NCBI GenBank assembly: GCA_902799905.1
Contig: CADCCB010000020.1
Span: 1 to 64,000, forward strand
Direction of reading: 5' to 3'
Origin: an uncultured Prevotellaceae bacterium
GTDB lineage: Bacteria; Bacteroidota; Bacteroidia; Bacteroidales; Bacteroidaceae
DNA: 64,000 nucleotides
Position 1 is the stretch's first letter. Each line of letters opens with the position of its first letter. The position numbers were made by a program, and so were the translations under genes. Below are positions 54,985 to 64,000 of the stretch, piece by piece. A model generated the notes under the pieces. It did not search any database and was not told the origin of the DNA. It saw only the letters and a list, made by a program, of their open reading frames with translations.

Positions 54985-55025
54985 GCAACAAAAATAACCG
55001 CTGTCATGCTTCACACAACAGCGGT
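54985..55025 (-). terminator. intrinsic terminator of the FKBP gene
   Basis: ACCGCTGT (54997-55004) and ACAGCGGT (55018-55025) form a perfect stem; on the minus strand TATTTTTGTTG follows. Confidence 0.8.
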
Positions 55026-55052
55026 CATTCATATTACTATGACAGATTTTTC

Positions 55053-55709
55053 TTAGTCTTGCATATGCGCCTCACGGGAACGCCATGCGGGCATAGCCGC
55101 TCCTGGATGACTAAAGTCGACCAGCGTGAGGTCGAAAATCAACGTACTGTAGGGGGGTATTCCCGAACTGGTCATGTCCTGACTACCATAGCCCAGCGTA
55201 CTAGGTATATATACACGCCAATAGTCACCGCGATGCATGTGTTGCAGGGCCGTCTGCATACCAAGTATGAGGTTTGACAACTTCATCCTCGACGTAGCAT
55301 TGGTCTGTATCGAATAGGTGCCATAGACGGTGCCGTCGAAGACATAGCCTTTAGGGAAACTGGTCGTCGGGATGATACGCCCCTGATAACCGCAGCGCAC
55401 CGAGTCGGTATAGGTGGGCCTTTCTGTTTCCTCGCTGCTGTTGATGACCTTCACATAGATATAGTCAGTCGACGAGTCCTCGGTCTGTGGGTCGAGCGTG
55501 AAATTCTTGATGCGGCGCCAGGCGACAGGATCCTTGCTCAGCGAGTCTGCCAATGAGGCAAAGAACACCTCGTTACGCTCCTGCCAGTTGGCATATTCAT
55601 CCTCCGAACCTGACTCCTCCGAACAGGAGACCGCAACCATACCTCCCACTACAAGTGGAAGGATGGTAAAGAGCAAGGTTTTCAGGAATTTCTGAATAAT
55701 TTCATTCAT
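55053..55709 (-). CDS. FKBP-type peptidyl-prolyl isomerase lipoprotein
   Basis: A 218-residue lipoprotein: hydrophobic leader FTILPLVVGGMVAVSC with lipobox Cys29, an acidic linker (EESGSEDEY), a helical region, and a C-terminal FKBP domain (VRCGYQGRIIPTTSFPKGYVF, LILGMQTALQHMHRGDYWRVYIPSTLGYG, IPPYSTLIFDLTLVDF). It should assist folding of envelope proteins in the periplasm or on the outer membrane. Some active-site aromatic residues of FKBP12 are altered, which is common in Bacteroidetes forms. It is likely co-transcribed with glyS, which ends 46 nt upstream of its start. Confidence 0.88.
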   Translation of the reverse strand: MNEIIQKFLKTLLFTILPLVVGGMVAVSCSEESGSEDEYANWQERNEVFFASLADSLSKDPVAWRRIKNFTLDPQTEDSSTDYIYVKVINSSEETERPTYTDSVRCGYQGRIIPTTSFPKGYVFDGTVYGTYSIQTNATSRMKLSNLILGMQTALQHMHRGDYWRVYIPSTLGYGSQDMTSSGIPPYSTLIFDLTLVDFSHPGAAMPAWRSREAHMQD

Positions 55710-55754
55710 GTCGTATCATTCTATCTAATCCCCTCCATCACAGGAAGGGTGGAT

Positions 55755-57293
55755 TTACAATTTCTTCAGCAGGCTGGCAATGCTCACCTTATCCTCGATG
55801 ATAGATGCCAGGTCACTAATCTTCACACGCTCCTGCTCCATGGTGTCGCGGAAGCGCAAGGTGACGCAGCCGTCCACAAGCGTATCGTGGTCAACGGTGA
55901 CGCAGTAGGGCGTGCCGATGGCATCCTGACGGCGATAGCGTTTGCCGATGGAGTCCTTCTCGTCGTATTGTGTATTGAAGTGGAACTTCAGGTCGTTGAC
56001 TATCTCACGTGCCTTCTCAGGCAGTCCGTCTTTCTTCACCAGCGGCATGACAGCCAGTTTAACAGGAGCCAGGGCAGCCGGCAGTCGTAGCACCACGCGA
56101 GTCTCGCCGTTCTCCAATTTCTCCTCACAGTATGAGTGGCACATGATGCTGAGGAACATGCGGTCTACACCGATAGAGGTCTCAATGACAAACGGTGTGT
56201 AACTCTCGTTGGTCTGTGGGTCAAAGTACTTGATTGACTTGCCGCTGTATTTCTCATGCTGCGACAGGTCGAAATTAGTACGGCTGTGGATACCCTCCAC
56301 CTCCTTGAAGCCAAACGGCATCTTGAACTCGATGTCGGTAGCAGCGTTAGCATAGTGAGCCAACTTGTCGTGGTCGTGAAAACGGTAGTTCTCTGCACCG
56401 AAGCCAAGGGCCTGATGCCAAGCCATACGGGTCTGCTTCCACTTGGGGAACCACTCCAACTCAGTACCAGGCTGCACGAAGAACTGCATTTCCATCTGTT
56501 CGAACTCACGCATGCGGAAGATGAACTGACGAGCCACAATCTCGTTACGGAAAGCCTTACCAATCTGTGCTATACCGAAAGGTATCTTCATGCGGCCTGT
56601 CTTCTGCACATTCAGGTAATTTACAAAAATACCCTGGGCAGTCTCAGGACGCAGATAGACCTTCATAGAGCCATCGGCCGAAGCGCCCATCTCTGTAGAG
56701 AACATCAGGTTAAACTGGCGCACGTCAGTCCAGTTCTTCGTGCCGCTGATGGGGTCAACAATCTCCTCGTCGAGGATAATTTGCTTCAGAGCCTCCAGGT
56801 CTGGTCCCTGCATAGCCTCAGCATAACGGGCATGGAGAGCATCGCGTTTCTCCTTAGTTTCCTTTACGCGCTCGCTGGTTTCCAGGTATTTGGCCTCGTC
56901 GAAGGAGTCACCGAAACGCTTGCGTGCCTTCTCGACCTCTTTCTGAATCTTTTCGTCGTATTTTGCTATCTGGTCCTCAATGAGCACATCGGCACGATAG
57001 CGCTTTTTAGAATCGCGGTTGTCGATAAGAGGATCATTAAAAGCATCCACGTGACCAGAAGCCTTCCATATAGTGGGGTGCATGAAGATGGCACTGTCAA
57101 TACCCACGATATTCTCATGCAGCAGAACCATCGACTTCCACCAGTATTCCTTGATATTATTTTTCAACTCAACGCCGTTCTGTCCGTAGTCGTAGACTGC
57201 ACCCAGTCCATCATAGATATCGCTCGAAGGGAACACGAAACCATATTCCTTACAATGCGATACAATTTTTTTAAATACGTCTTCTTGTGCCAT
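55755..57293 (-). CDS. glyS: glycyl-tRNA synthetase (single-chain, dimeric type)
   Basis: A 512-residue class II synthetase. Motif 1 region (FVFPSSDIYDGLGAVYDYGQNG), glycine-specific acidic residues (LRPETAQGIFVNY), motif 2 (FRNEIVARQFIFRMREFEQMEMQFF) and motif 3 (SIGVDRMFLSIM) are clear, and the C-terminal anticodon-binding domain (PVKLAVMPLVKKDGL...YCVTVDHDTL) follows. This eukaryote/archaeon-like alpha2 type, not the alpha2beta2 GlyQ/GlyS type, is usual in Bacteroidetes. Confidence 0.96.
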   Translation of the reverse strand: MAQEDVFKKIVSHCKEYGFVFPSSDIYDGLGAVYDYGQNGVELKNNIKEYWWKSMVLLHENIVGIDSAIFMHPTIWKASGHVDAFNDPLIDNRDSKKRYRADVLIEDQIAKYDEKIQKEVEKARKRFGDSFDEAKYLETSERVKETKEKRDALHARYAEAMQGPDLEALKQIILDEEIVDPISGTKNWTDVRQFNLMFSTEMGASADGSMKVYLRPETAQGIFVNYLNVQKTGRMKIPFGIAQIGKAFRNEIVARQFIFRMREFEQMEMQFFVQPGTELEWFPKWKQTRMAWHQALGFGAENYRFHDHDKLAHYANAATDIEFKMPFGFKEVEGIHSRTNFDLSQHEKYSGKSIKYFDPQTNESYTPFVIETSIGVDRMFLSIMCHSYCEEKLENGETRVVLRLPAALAPVKLAVMPLVKKDGLPEKAREIVNDLKFHFNTQYDEKDSIGKRYRRQDAIGTPYCVTVDHDTLVDGCVTLRFRDTMEQERVKISDLASIIEDKVSIASLLKKL

Positions 57294-57336
57294 TTTTTAT
57301 TTAATAATTAACTATTTACTTTTTTCAATTTGCGTG

Positions 57337-57344
57337 CAAAGGTA
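57337..57344 (-). promoter_or_regulatory. -7 promoter element of glyS
   Basis: TACCTTTG on the minus strand followed by CACG. The heptamer array H11 lies in its -33 region. Confidence 0.7.
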
Positions 57345-57350
57345 CTAAAT

Positions 57351-57385
57351 AATTCATAATTCGTAATTCATAATTAATAATTAAT
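57351..57385. repeat. heptamer array H11 in the glyS/parC divergent region
   Basis: Units AATTCAT, AATTCGT, AATTCAT, AATTAAT, AATTAAT. Confidence 0.9.
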
Positions 57386-57399
57386 TTGCAAAAACCAAG

Positions 57400-57433
57400 C
57401 CCTTTAACTCCCTTTAACTCCTTTAACTCCTTT
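57400..57433. repeat. 9/10-bp tandem array next to H11
   Basis: Units CCCTTTAACT, CCCTTTAACT, CCTTTAACT, CCTTTA, on the parC side of the same intergenic region. Confidence 0.85.
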
Positions 57434-57450
57434 ATTTCCCATTAATTTTG

Positions 57451-57458
57451 TAATTTTG
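57451..57458 (+). promoter_or_regulatory. -7 promoter element of the topoisomerase gene
   Basis: TAATTTTG followed by CA; a second copy of TAATTTTG ends at 57450. The ATG is at 57486. Confidence 0.6.
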
Positions 57459-57485
57459 CAGTCAAACTGGAAACCAAGCAATCAA

Positions 57486-60188
57486 ATGGACGACGAAATA
57501 AAAGATCCAATCAACGATAGTTCTGAGTACAATGATGGCTCAGAAGGGCACTCCGACTATAAGCCCGTAAACCGCTTCGACGCCTCTGTGGTGCACCACC
57601 TCAGCGGCATGTACCAGAACTGGTTCCTCGACTATGCCTCGTATGTCATACTGGAGCGTGCGGTGCCCCATATCGAAGACGGATTCAAGCCCGTACAGCG
57701 CCGTATCATGCACTCCATGAAGCGCATGGATGACGGACGTTACAACAAAGTGGCCAACATTGTGGGCCACACCATGCAGTTCCACCCCCACGGTGATGCC
57801 TCCATCGGTGATGCTCTGGTGCAAATGGGACAGAAGGACTTGCTAGTCGATACGCAGGGTAACTGGGGCAACATCCTGACCGGCGACCGCGCCGCTGCAC
57901 CACGTTACATTGAGGCCCGCCTGTCCAAGTTCGCCCTCGACACCGTCTTCAACCCCAAGACGACGGAATGGCAACTGTCCTACGACGGCCGTAACAAGGA
58001 GCCCATCACTCTGCCCGTGAAATTTCCGCTATTGTTGGCACAGGGTGCCGAAGGTATCGCCGTAGGCCTGTCATCGAAGATCCTGCCCCACAATTTCTGC
58101 GAGATCTGCGATGCCGCCATCGCCTACCTCCACGGTCGGGAGTTTCACCTCTACCCCGACTTCCAGACAGGTGGCTCCATTGATGTGTCGAAATACAACG
58201 ATGGTCAGCGCGGCGGTGTGTTAAAGGTGCGCGCCAAGATTGAGAAACTGGACCAGAAGACACTCGTCATTCGCGACCTGCCTTTTACCAAGACCGTCAG
58301 TACTGTCATCGAGAGCATCACCAAGGCTATTGAGAAGGGCAAGATCAAGGCGCGCAATGTCACCGACCTTACCTCTGCACAGGTAGAGATACAGATACAT
58401 CTGGCACCAGGCGTGTCGTCCGACAAGACCCTCGACGCACTCTATGCCTTTACTGATTGTGAGATCAACATCTCTCCCAACTGTTGTGTCATCAAGGACG
58501 AAAGACCGCAGTTCCTCACCATCTCCGATGTGTTGTGCCATTCCGTGGAGCGCACCAAGGACCTCATACGCCAGGAACTGGAGATACGCAAGAACGAACT
58601 CTTAGAGCAGTTCCACTTCTGCTCGTTGGAGAAGATTTTTATCGAAGAGCGCATCTACAAGGACAAGAAGTTTGAGGAGGCTCCCAATGTCGACAAGGTG
58701 TGCGAGCATATTGACAACCGACTGACACCTTACTACCCCACGCTGGTACGTGAGGTGACCAAGGAAGACATCCTTCGCCTATTGGAAATCAAGATGCAGC
58801 GCATCCTGAAGTTCAACAAGGAGAAAGCCGACGAACTGATGGCACGTATCAAGGCCGAGATTGAACAGATAGACCGTGACCTGGCCAATCTGGTGGAGGT
58901 GACATCCGACTGGTTCCAGTTCCTCAAGGACAAATATGGCAATGACCATCCACGTCTGACGGAAATACGCAACTTCGACACAATCGAGGCTACAAAGGTG
59001 GTCGAGGCCAACCAGAAACTCTACATCAACCGTCAGGAAGGCTTCATAGGCACGGGACTTAAGAAAGACGAGTTCGTGTGCAACTGCTCCGACATCGACG
59101 ACATCATCATTTTCTACAAGGACGGAAAGTTCAAGGTAGTACGCGTAGCCGAGAAACTCTTCGTGGGCAAGAACGTTATGTGGCTGGGGGTGTTCAAGAA
59201 AAATGACAAGCGCACTATCTATAATATGGTGTACCGCGACGGAAGACAAGGGCCCTGCTACATCAAACGCTTCAATGTGACTGGCATCACCCGCGACCGC
59301 GAGGTGGACACCACTCTGGGCACACCAGGCACCAAAGTGCTCTATTTCACCGTCAACCCCAACGGCGAGGCCGAGGTCATCAAGGTAACCCTCGACGCCT
59401 CTGTACAGGTTGCTCATCCGCGCATGAGCATCTTCCTCGAACGGTCTTTCGCCTCCATCGACATCAAAGGCCGTGCGGCCAAGGGCAACCTGCTGACCAA
59501 GTTCCCCGTCCACCGCATCTCGCTGAAGAGCCAGGGACACTCCACCCTGGGTGGACGCAAGGTGTGGTTCGACCCCGATGTCAACCGTTTGAACTACGAC
59601 GAACACGGAGTTCTGTTAGGCGAGTTCTTCGATGACGACCAGATCCTGGTAGTGCTGAAGAACGGTGACTACTACCTGACCAACTTCGATGTCAACAACC
59701 ACTACGAGGAGAACATACTGCGCATTGAGAAATACCAGCCCGATAAAGTGTGGACGGCTGTTCTCTTCGATGCCGACAACCAAGGCTATCCCTATCTGAA
59801 GCGCTTCCTGATGGAAGGCATGAAACGCAAGCAGAACTTCCTGGGCGACAACCAACAGTCCATGCTGGTACTGCTCAGCGACGTGACATATCCACTCATC
59901 CGCGTCACCTATGGCGGGGCTGACGAGTACCGCGGTTCCGAAGACATTGATGCCGAACAGTTCATTGCCGTCAAGGGATTCAAAGCCAAGGGCAAGCGCA
60001 TCAGCACCTGGCAGATAGAAAGCATCGTGGAACTGGAGCCCGTCAGATTCCCTGAAGAACCGGAGGAACCAGAGACTCCTGATTCTTCGGATGGTATGGA
60101 TAACGTCGATCCTGATGCTGGCAAGAGCGAGCAACAGGTCATTGACGAAATGACCGGTCAACTCAGGCTGTTCGATGATGAAATGTAG
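57486..60188 (+). CDS. parC: type IIA topoisomerase subunit A (ParC-like)
   Basis: A 900-residue DNA-cleaving subunit. The N-terminal breakage-reunion domain has [35 protein letters not shown] and the catalytic Tyr in [16 protein letters not shown] (Y141). A tower and coiled-coil region (LNEL-like helices, about 380-500) and a C-terminal beta-pinwheel follow. It lacks an obvious GyrA box (QRRGGKG), which supports topoisomerase IV over gyrase. The acidic tail ends [12 protein letters not shown]. No parE is adjacent. Its last 14 nt overlap the start of the next gene. Confidence 0.88.
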   Translation: MDDEIKDPINDSSEYNDGSEGHSDYKPVNRFDASVVHHLSGMYQNWFLDYASYVILERAVPHIEDGFKPVQRRIMHSMKRMDDGRYNKVANIVGHTMQFHPHGDASIGDALVQMGQKDLLVDTQGNWGNILTGDRAAAPRYIEARLSKFALDTVFNPKTTEWQLSYDGRNKEPITLPVKFPLLLAQGAEGIAVGLSSKILPHNFCEICDAAIAYLHGREFHLYPDFQTGGSIDVSKYNDGQRGGVLKVRAKIEKLDQKTLVIRDLPFTKTVSTVIESITKAIEKGKIKARNVTDLTSAQVEIQIHLAPGVSSDKTLDALYAFTDCEINISPNCCVIKDERPQFLTISDVLCHSVERTKDLIRQELEIRKNELLEQFHFCSLEKIFIEERIYKDKKFEEAPNVDKVCEHIDNRLTPYYPTLVREVTKEDILRLLEIKMQRILKFNKEKADELMARIKAEIEQIDRDLANLVEVTSDWFQFLKDKYGNDHPRLTEIRNFDTIEATKVVEANQKLYINRQEGFIGTGLKKDEFVCNCSDIDDIIIFYKDGKFKVVRVAEKLFVGKNVMWLGVFKKNDKRTIYNMVYRDGRQGPCYIKRFNVTGITRDREVDTTLGTPGTKVLYFTVNPNGEAEVIKVTLDASVQVAHPRMSIFLERSFASIDIKGRAAKGNLLTKFPVHRISLKSQGHSTLGGRKVWFDPDVNRLNYDEHGVLLGEFFDDDQILVVLKNGDYYLTNFDVNNHYEENILRIEKYQPDKVWTAVLFDADNQGYPYLKRFLMEGMKRKQNFLGDNQQSMLVLLSDVTYPLIRVTYGGADEYRGSEDIDAEQFIAVKGFKAKGKRISTWQIESIVELEPVRFPEEPEEPETPDSSDGMDNVDPDAGKSEQQVIDEMTGQLRLFDDEM

Positions 60189-60933
60189 TGCTTGGCTATT
60201 GGCTGTTGGCTGTTGGCTATTGGCTGTTGGGAGTGCAAGGGCTCAACAAAGTTATCAGGTCGGTATCGGCCCTACCCGAATACTCGACACCTACCTGTCG
60301 CAGGAGAAATTCAGCGGCACAGGATTTACTTTTCTCAGCACCAACATGACCGGCAGGGAAAGCAGCCGGTGGAGCACACTCTGGCAGCACATGGTCAATC
60401 TGTCCACAACCAAAGACCGCACCAAGGACGGCAGCGAACTGGAAGGCGCCTACCACCTCTCCTTCGCTCGCTACTACGGCTGGGAATTCATGGAGGGCAA
60501 ATGGCAGGTGAAGGCTGGCGGACTGGCCGACCTAGGGGTAGGCTTCATTTACAACACACGCAACGGCAACAACCCCGCACAGGCACGAATAGGACTGCAA
60601 CTCTGTCCCTCGGCAATCACCACCTACCACCTTGGCCAGTTCTCGTTGCGATATGCACTCGACCTGCCTCTGGTCGGTGTGGCCTTCAGCCCCAACTATG
60701 GCCAGTCCTACTACGAGATCTTCTCCCGCGGCAACTACGACCACAACATCGTGCCCACCACCTTCGTCTCTGCCCCCTCTTTCCGCCAGCAATTCAACGT
60801 CATGTGGCATTGTTCACGTAGCCTCTCTCTCACCTTAGGCTACCTGGGCGACTACCAGCAGTTGCAGGTCAACAACCTGAAGCAGCACGTGTTATCGCAC
60901 CGCTTCATGGTTGGCATCGTTCGTGGATTATGA
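60175..60933 (+). CDS. DUF3316-like exported protein with a repeat-derived signal peptide
   Basis: A 252-residue protein starting at ATG 60175 (or 60178), inside the last codons of the topoisomerase gene. The signal peptide core [18 protein letters not shown] is produced entirely by a TTGGCTR heptamer array. The mature part is beta-rich ([57 protein letters not shown]) with the end [14 protein letters not shown], a pattern I associate with DUF3316 proteins of Bacteroidetes that may form small outer-membrane barrels. Its function is unknown. Because the array unit is 7 bp, gain or loss of one unit would shift the frame. Confidence 0.7.
   Translation: MMKCSAWLLAVGCWLLAVGSARAQQSYQVGIGPTRILDTYLSQEKFSGTGFTFLSTNMTGRESSRWSTLWQHMVNLSTTKDRTKDGSELEGAYHLSFARYYGWEFMEGKWQVKAGGLADLGVGFIYNTRNGNNPAQARIGLQLCPSAITTYHLGQFSLRYALDLPLVGVAFSPNYGQSYYEIFSRGNYDHNIVPTTFVSAPSFRQQFNVMWHCSRSLSLTLGYLGDYQQLQVNNLKQHVLSHRFMVGIVRGL
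60192..60233. repeat. heptamer array H8 encoding a signal peptide
   Basis: Units TTGGCTA, TTGGCTG, TTGGCTG, TTGGCTA, TTGGCTG, and a decayed TTGGGAG. It is the same family as H2 and H3 but here sits on the coding strand, giving Leu/Ala/Val/Gly/Trp instead of Gln/Asn/Ser/Pro. Confidence 0.93.
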
Positions 60934-61950
60934 GAAATCCACTAATATGCGGAACACCTTTCCAGGATTCTCACTCCACCAGCGCATGGTGTCAAGAGCC
61001 TCTTCCGGTTTGATAACCCTTGTTATCAACTCATCAACAGGACAGGTGCCACGCTCTAGATAGTGGATGACAGCACGGAAGTCAGAGGGTTGTGCATTGC
61101 GCGACCCACGAATGTCAAGTTCCTTCTGTACGAAGTATTTCGTCTGGAACGACACCTCCGACTTCGCATAGCCGATACACACCACCCGACCCGTAAAGGC
61201 CACTTCGTCGACAGCCATCTGGTAAGTAGGTACGCTGCCCACAGCCTCAATCACCACATCAGGACCGAAGCCACTGGTCATGTCCAGCAGACGCTGGTGC
61301 ACATCCTCCGTCTTGGTATTGATGACATACGACGCGCCCATCTTCTTGGCCAGTGCCAACTTCTCATCATCGATGTCAGCAGCAACCACGGTAGCGCCAC
61401 GCATAGCAGAACGTACCACGGCACCCATACCTACCATACCGCAACCGATGACCAGTACCACGTCGATATCAGTCACCTGTGCACGACTCACCGCATGGAA
61501 GCCCACGCTCATCGGCTCTACCAATGCACACACCTTGGGGGTGAGCAGTCCAGCAGGAATCACCTTCTCCCAAGGCAACACGATATACTCCTTCATGGCG
61601 CCGTTTCGCTGTACGCCCAGTGTCTCGTTGTGCTGACAGGCATTGACACGCTGGTTACGGCACGATGCACACTTGCCACAGTTGGTGTAGGGGTTGCACG
61701 TCACCACCATACCAGGTTTCAGTCCGTTGGGCACATCCTCACCTACAGCCTCGATGACGGCCCCCACCTCATGGCCAGGGATGACCGGATTCAAAGCCAT
61801 CGTGTTACGGCCCAAAAACGTATTGATATCACTGCCGCAAAAACCCACATAGTGCAGTTTCAGCAGTATCTCACCGCGGCCAGGAGCCTGCGGCTTCTCC
61901 ATATCAATGATGTTCAGTTCTTGTGAATGTGTAATTTGTATTGCTTTCAT
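60928..61950 (-). CDS. zinc-dependent medium-chain dehydrogenase (sugar or sugar-acid dehydrogenase)
   Basis: A 340-residue MDR-family enzyme. Catalytic zinc site in [12 protein letters not shown] and [15 protein letters not shown], structural zinc cysteines in [24 protein letters not shown]-binding [14 protein letters not shown] with the acidic residue in VVAADID. The ATG at 61950 ([12 protein letters not shown]) fits the family start. It is the last gene of the deoxy-sugar cassette; it could oxidise a keto-deoxy sugar acid in non-phosphorylative L-fucose breakdown, but the substrate is inferred only from its neighbours. Confidence 0.88.
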   Translation of the reverse strand: MKAIQITHSQELNIIDMEKPQAPGRGEILLKLHYVGFCGSDINTFLGRNTMALNPVIPGHEVGAVIEAVGEDVPNGLKPGMVVTCNPYTNCGKCASCRNQRVNACQHNETLGVQRNGAMKEYIVLPWEKVIPAGLLTPKVCALVEPMSVGFHAVSRAQVTDIDVVLVIGCGMVGMGAVVRSAMRGATVVAADIDDEKLALAKKMGASYVINTKTEDVHQRLLDMTSGFGPDVVIEAVGSVPTYQMAVDEVAFTGRVVCIGYAKSEVSFQTKYFVQKELDIRGSRNAQPSDFRAVIHYLERGTCPVDELITRVIKPEEALDTMRWWSENPGKVFRILVDFS

Positions 61951-61978
61951 AATCTTCTTTATTTTTACTATCAACTAT

Positions 61979-62869
61979 CTACTCTGACATATTTTTTATA
62001 TAAGGTAATTCCGGCAACTTCTTAAAGCCATAGAACTGGCGGGCATTCTCACCTAAGAAGAGTGATTTCTCATCGTCAGAAAGTTCCTTGCTCTTGCTCA
62101 CGAAATCATACGACATCCGATAGGTGATGGCCGTGATCGTGCGGGGATAGTCAGAGCCCCACATCAAACGGTCTATGCCTACCCATTCGGCAGCCTCACG
62201 GATACGGCGGATAGCCGTAGGATAAGGATAGAACTCAGGGTTATACAGCCACGTGATACCACCCGACTCCACCATGACATGCTTACCTTCACGGGCTAAG
62301 AGTACCTGGCTGCGGAACGAGGGCGTGGTAGGCATTCCGAAATGACCGATAGCCACCTTCAACTGAGGACACTCCTGTATCACCTCACGCATCTGGCCTA
62401 TCTGCGTCTCATCATCGCCCAAGCACATCGAGCACACCAGTCCATACCGCTCCATCAGTTTGAACACTGGCATCAGGTCGGTTAGGGGTTGAGCCATGCG
62501 ATGTCCAGGAAAGGCAATACCCTTCAGTCCCATATTGACCACGGCTTCAGCCTCATCCGTATTCCAGGCCATGCCCATGCAGAAGAAACGGTCGGGATAG
62601 CGATGCTGCACATCGGCCAGATAGTCATTCTGGCATCCGTCTATCAGTTCCTGCACCACGACGGCTCCCCCCACCTGTGCATAGTTCATGTTCGAGAGGA
62701 ACACCTCAGCCGTATTCTGTCCGTCAATCATAAACGGTGGCAACATCTGTACCTCCTCATCGAAGAAGATACTGCGTCCATTCTTTAACGACAAGATGCG
62801 CTTGCCGTCAATCTGGGTGTCCTGCTTCAGCCACAGGTGTGAATGCGAATCTATTATGAGTTGGCCCAT
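61979..62869 (-). CDS. amidohydrolase family 2 (probable sugar lactonase)
   Basis: A 296-residue TIM-barrel metal hydrolase. N-terminal metal motif IIDSHSHLW, then GIAFPGHRM, KVAIGHFGMP (His) and the C-terminal Asp in MWGSDYPRT. Family members hydrolyse lactones such as L-fuconolactone or 2-pyrone dicarboxylate. Its start overlaps by 16 nt the end of the aldo/keto reductase gene, an arrangement that suits oxidation to a lactone followed by hydrolysis. The substrate assignment to fuconolactone is inferred. Confidence 0.85.
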   Translation of the reverse strand: MGQLIIDSHSHLWLKQDTQIDGKRILSLKNGRSIFFDEEVQMLPPFMIDGQNTAEVFLSNMNYAQVGGAVVVQELIDGCQNDYLADVQHRYPDRFFCMGMAWNTDEAEAVVNMGLKGIAFPGHRMAQPLTDLMPVFKLMERYGLVCSMCLGDDETQIGQMREVIQECPQLKVAIGHFGMPTTPSFRSQVLLAREGKHVMVESGGITWLYNPEFYPYPTAIRRIREAAEWVGIDRLMWGSDYPRTITAITYRMSYDFVSKSKELSDDEKSLFLGENARQFYGFKKLPELPYIKNMSE

Positions 62870-63801
62870 GTCACACGCTGTTGATCACCTATGATTTCCT
62901 TCACTTCATTCACCAAATCCCAATCGGGTTCCTCGTTGGCCCACTCTATATTGCGACGCACATTGGCAGGGTTGGCCGATGAGAAGAGGGTTGAGGCGAT
63001 ACGGGGATTGCTTACACTGTACTGTACGGCCAGTTTCTCTATCGGATAGCCCTTCGCGTTGCAATACTCGGCGGCTTTCTGGCATGCCTCCACCAATGGT
63101 TTGGGAGCAGGATGCCAGTCGGGCACACCACGCTGACTGAGCAAGCCCATGCTAAGGGGAGACGCATTGACCACACCGACACCCTCATGTTCGAAGAAAC
63201 CCATGAAGTCACCCAAGGCATCATCGTTCAAGGTATAGTGACAGAAGTTCAAGACACTCTCCACCACCCCTTTCTCACAATGTTCTATCACCCATTTCAG
63301 GTTCTGCAGTTGCAGGTCGGTGATTCCCACATGCCCTACAACCCCTTTCTCACGCAGTGCCACCAATGCCGGCAAGGTCTCATCGACCACCAGTTGCAGA
63401 CCGCCAGGACGGGCAGCCTGAAACTCAATATCGTGTACATTGATCAAGTCAATGTACTCTATACCCAGACGCTCCATGCTCTCATAGACACTATCGGTGA
63501 CGCGCTTGGCCGAATAGTTCCATGTATTCACGCCATCCTTGCCATAGCGTCCCACCTTCGTACTCAAGAAGTACTTTTCACGCGGGATGTTCTTCAGGGC
63601 CTTACCCAGTACGGTCTCTGCCTTGTAGTGACCGTAATAGGGACTCACATCAATAAAGTTGATACCTCCCTCGATGGCTGCCTCCACTGCCTCGAAACTC
63701 TCTTTCTCGTTAGTCTCACGAAACACGCTGCCCAGCGACGACGCGCCAAAACTCAAATGGGAAATCTTCATTCCCGTCTTTCCTAATTCTGTATATCTCA
63801 T
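62854..63801 (-). CDS. aldo/keto reductase (L-fucose/L-galactose dehydrogenase-like)
   Basis: A 315-residue (beta/alpha)8 NAD(P) enzyme. N-terminal YTELGKTGMKISHLSFGASSLG, catalytic Tyr in FIDVSPYYGHYKAETVLG, Lys in FLSTKVGRYG, His in DLINVHDIEF. The pattern PYYGxxxAExxLGKAL and VHDIEF resembles plant L-galactose dehydrogenase and bacterial L-fucose dehydrogenases, which make 1,4-lactones. Its ATG lies within heptamer array H13. Its genes upstream (mutarotase) and downstream (lactonase) support a free deoxy-hexose as substrate. Confidence 0.87.
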   Translation of the reverse strand: MRYTELGKTGMKISHLSFGASSLGSVFRETNEKESFEAVEAAIEGGINFIDVSPYYGHYKAETVLGKALKNIPREKYFLSTKVGRYGKDGVNTWNYSAKRVTDSVYESMERLGIEYIDLINVHDIEFQAARPGGLQLVVDETLPALVALREKGVVGHVGITDLQLQNLKWVIEHCEKGVVESVLNFCHYTLNDDALGDFMGFFEHEGVGVVNASPLSMGLLSQRGVPDWHPAPKPLVEACQKAAEYCNAKGYPIEKLAVQYSVSNPRIASTLFSSANPANVRRNIEWANEEPDWDLVNEVKEIIGDQQRVTWANS

Positions 63802-63834
63802 ATCTCAAAACACTAAACTCTAAACACTCAATAC
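63793..63834. repeat. heptamer array H13 between mutarotase and aldo/keto reductase genes
   Basis: Units ATATCTC, ATATCTC, AAAACAC, TAAACTC, TAAACAC, TCAATAC. It contains the reductase start codon at one end and the mutarotase stop codon at the other. Confidence 0.75.
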
Positions 63835-64000
63835 AGATGAAAAATACGCTCTGCCGGTTGCCATTTCTCGTCACTTCTGGCATTCGGACTACAGCCTTGG
63901 AACTTTGCGACGAAAGCCTCCCATTCCGCCTGTCGCGGAAGGGTGGCCAACCGGTTCATCCCTTCTTGCCAGTCGAAGTCGGCAGGCGTGTCAACAATCA
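63828..64000 (-). CDS. L-rhamnose/L-fucose mutarotase (3' part; gene continues beyond the window)
   Basis: The last 57 codons are visible: DWQEGMNRLATLPRQAEWE, AFVAKFQGC and the end WQPAERIFHLY. This is the characteristic C-terminus of the RhaM/YiiL-type L-rhamnose mutarotase family, which interconverts alpha and beta anomers. Such proteins in Bacteroidetes often accompany L-fucose catabolic genes. The upstream part and start are outside the window. Confidence 0.85.
   Translation of the reverse strand, partial: IVDTPADFDWQEGMNRLATLPRQAEWEAFVAKFQGCSPNARSDEKWQPAERIFHLY

Noticed and set aside
61967-61987. Heptamer array at the amidohydrolase/dehydrogenase junction
   Set aside because: Only three units (ACTATCA, ACTATCT, ACTCTGA) are visible, too few to separate from chance.

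Overview
The window looks like a chromosome segment of a Bacteroidales bacterium, most likely Prevotella or a close relative. The reasons are the Bacteroidetes-type -7 promoter element TAnnTTTG ahead of many genes (for example 4430, 12492, 21257, 29377, 48271), an RprX/RprY two-component pair, Bacteroidetes-style secreted proteins (CotH, GH3, GH31, GH28, a DUF4450-like protein), a GlyS of the single-chain type, and an LpxK/PunA pair. No rRNA, phage, transposase or CRISPR array is visible.

Layout. 1-8.8 kb: a truncated WYL regulator, a four-helix-bundle protein, GMP synthase, and a MurU-like nucleotidyltransferase separated by a secreted CotH protein from an AmgK-like kinase fused to a RapZ C-terminal domain. 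8.8-13.4 kb: a large secreted DUF4450-like protein with a small membrane protein upstream, a candidate small RNA or attenuator leader, and an AT-rich gene for an exported zinc-ribbon protein. 13.8-19.8 kb: Amt, a repeat-rich 750 bp gap, groES-groEL and a membrane Ser/Thr kinase. 19.8-30.9 kb: GH28, sppA-lpxK-punA-thiL, a large exported protein of unknown function, tRNA-Phe and a secreted nuclease. 30.4-37.4 kb (minus strand): dacB, GH31, GH3 and a small exported protein in one probable operon. 37.5-53 kb (plus strand): nadB, rprXY, a class A PBP, ilvD-ilvB-ilvN, dxs-trkA-trkH. 53-57.3 kb (minus strand): an ATPase/DUF4435 pair resembling PARIS AriA/AriB, an FKBP lipoprotein and glyS. 57.5-64 kb: a ParC-like topoisomerase subunit, a DUF3316-like protein, and a minus-strand deoxy-sugar cassette (mutarotase, aldo/keto reductase, amidohydrolase, zinc dehydrogenase).

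The most unusual feature is a population of short degenerate tandem arrays, mostly with a unit of exactly 7 bp (TTGGCTR, AATTCTC/AATTCAT, ACTCTCA, ATGGWGG and relatives; other arrays have units of 8, 9, 10 and 11 bp). I find about thirteen heptamer arrays in 64 kb. Some lie in divergent promoters. Others are read in frame inside conserved enzymes (ThiL, the AmgK-RapZ fusion, MurU-like, GH3, GH31, the DUF4450-like protein, the Dxs C-terminus), and one forms the signal-peptide core of an exported protein. Separately, guaA carries two in-frame palindromic insertions. I know of no description of such a heptamer population in this group, and I regard it as the best candidate for an undescribed system. 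The second candidate is the compact PARIS-like ATPase/TOPRIM pair.
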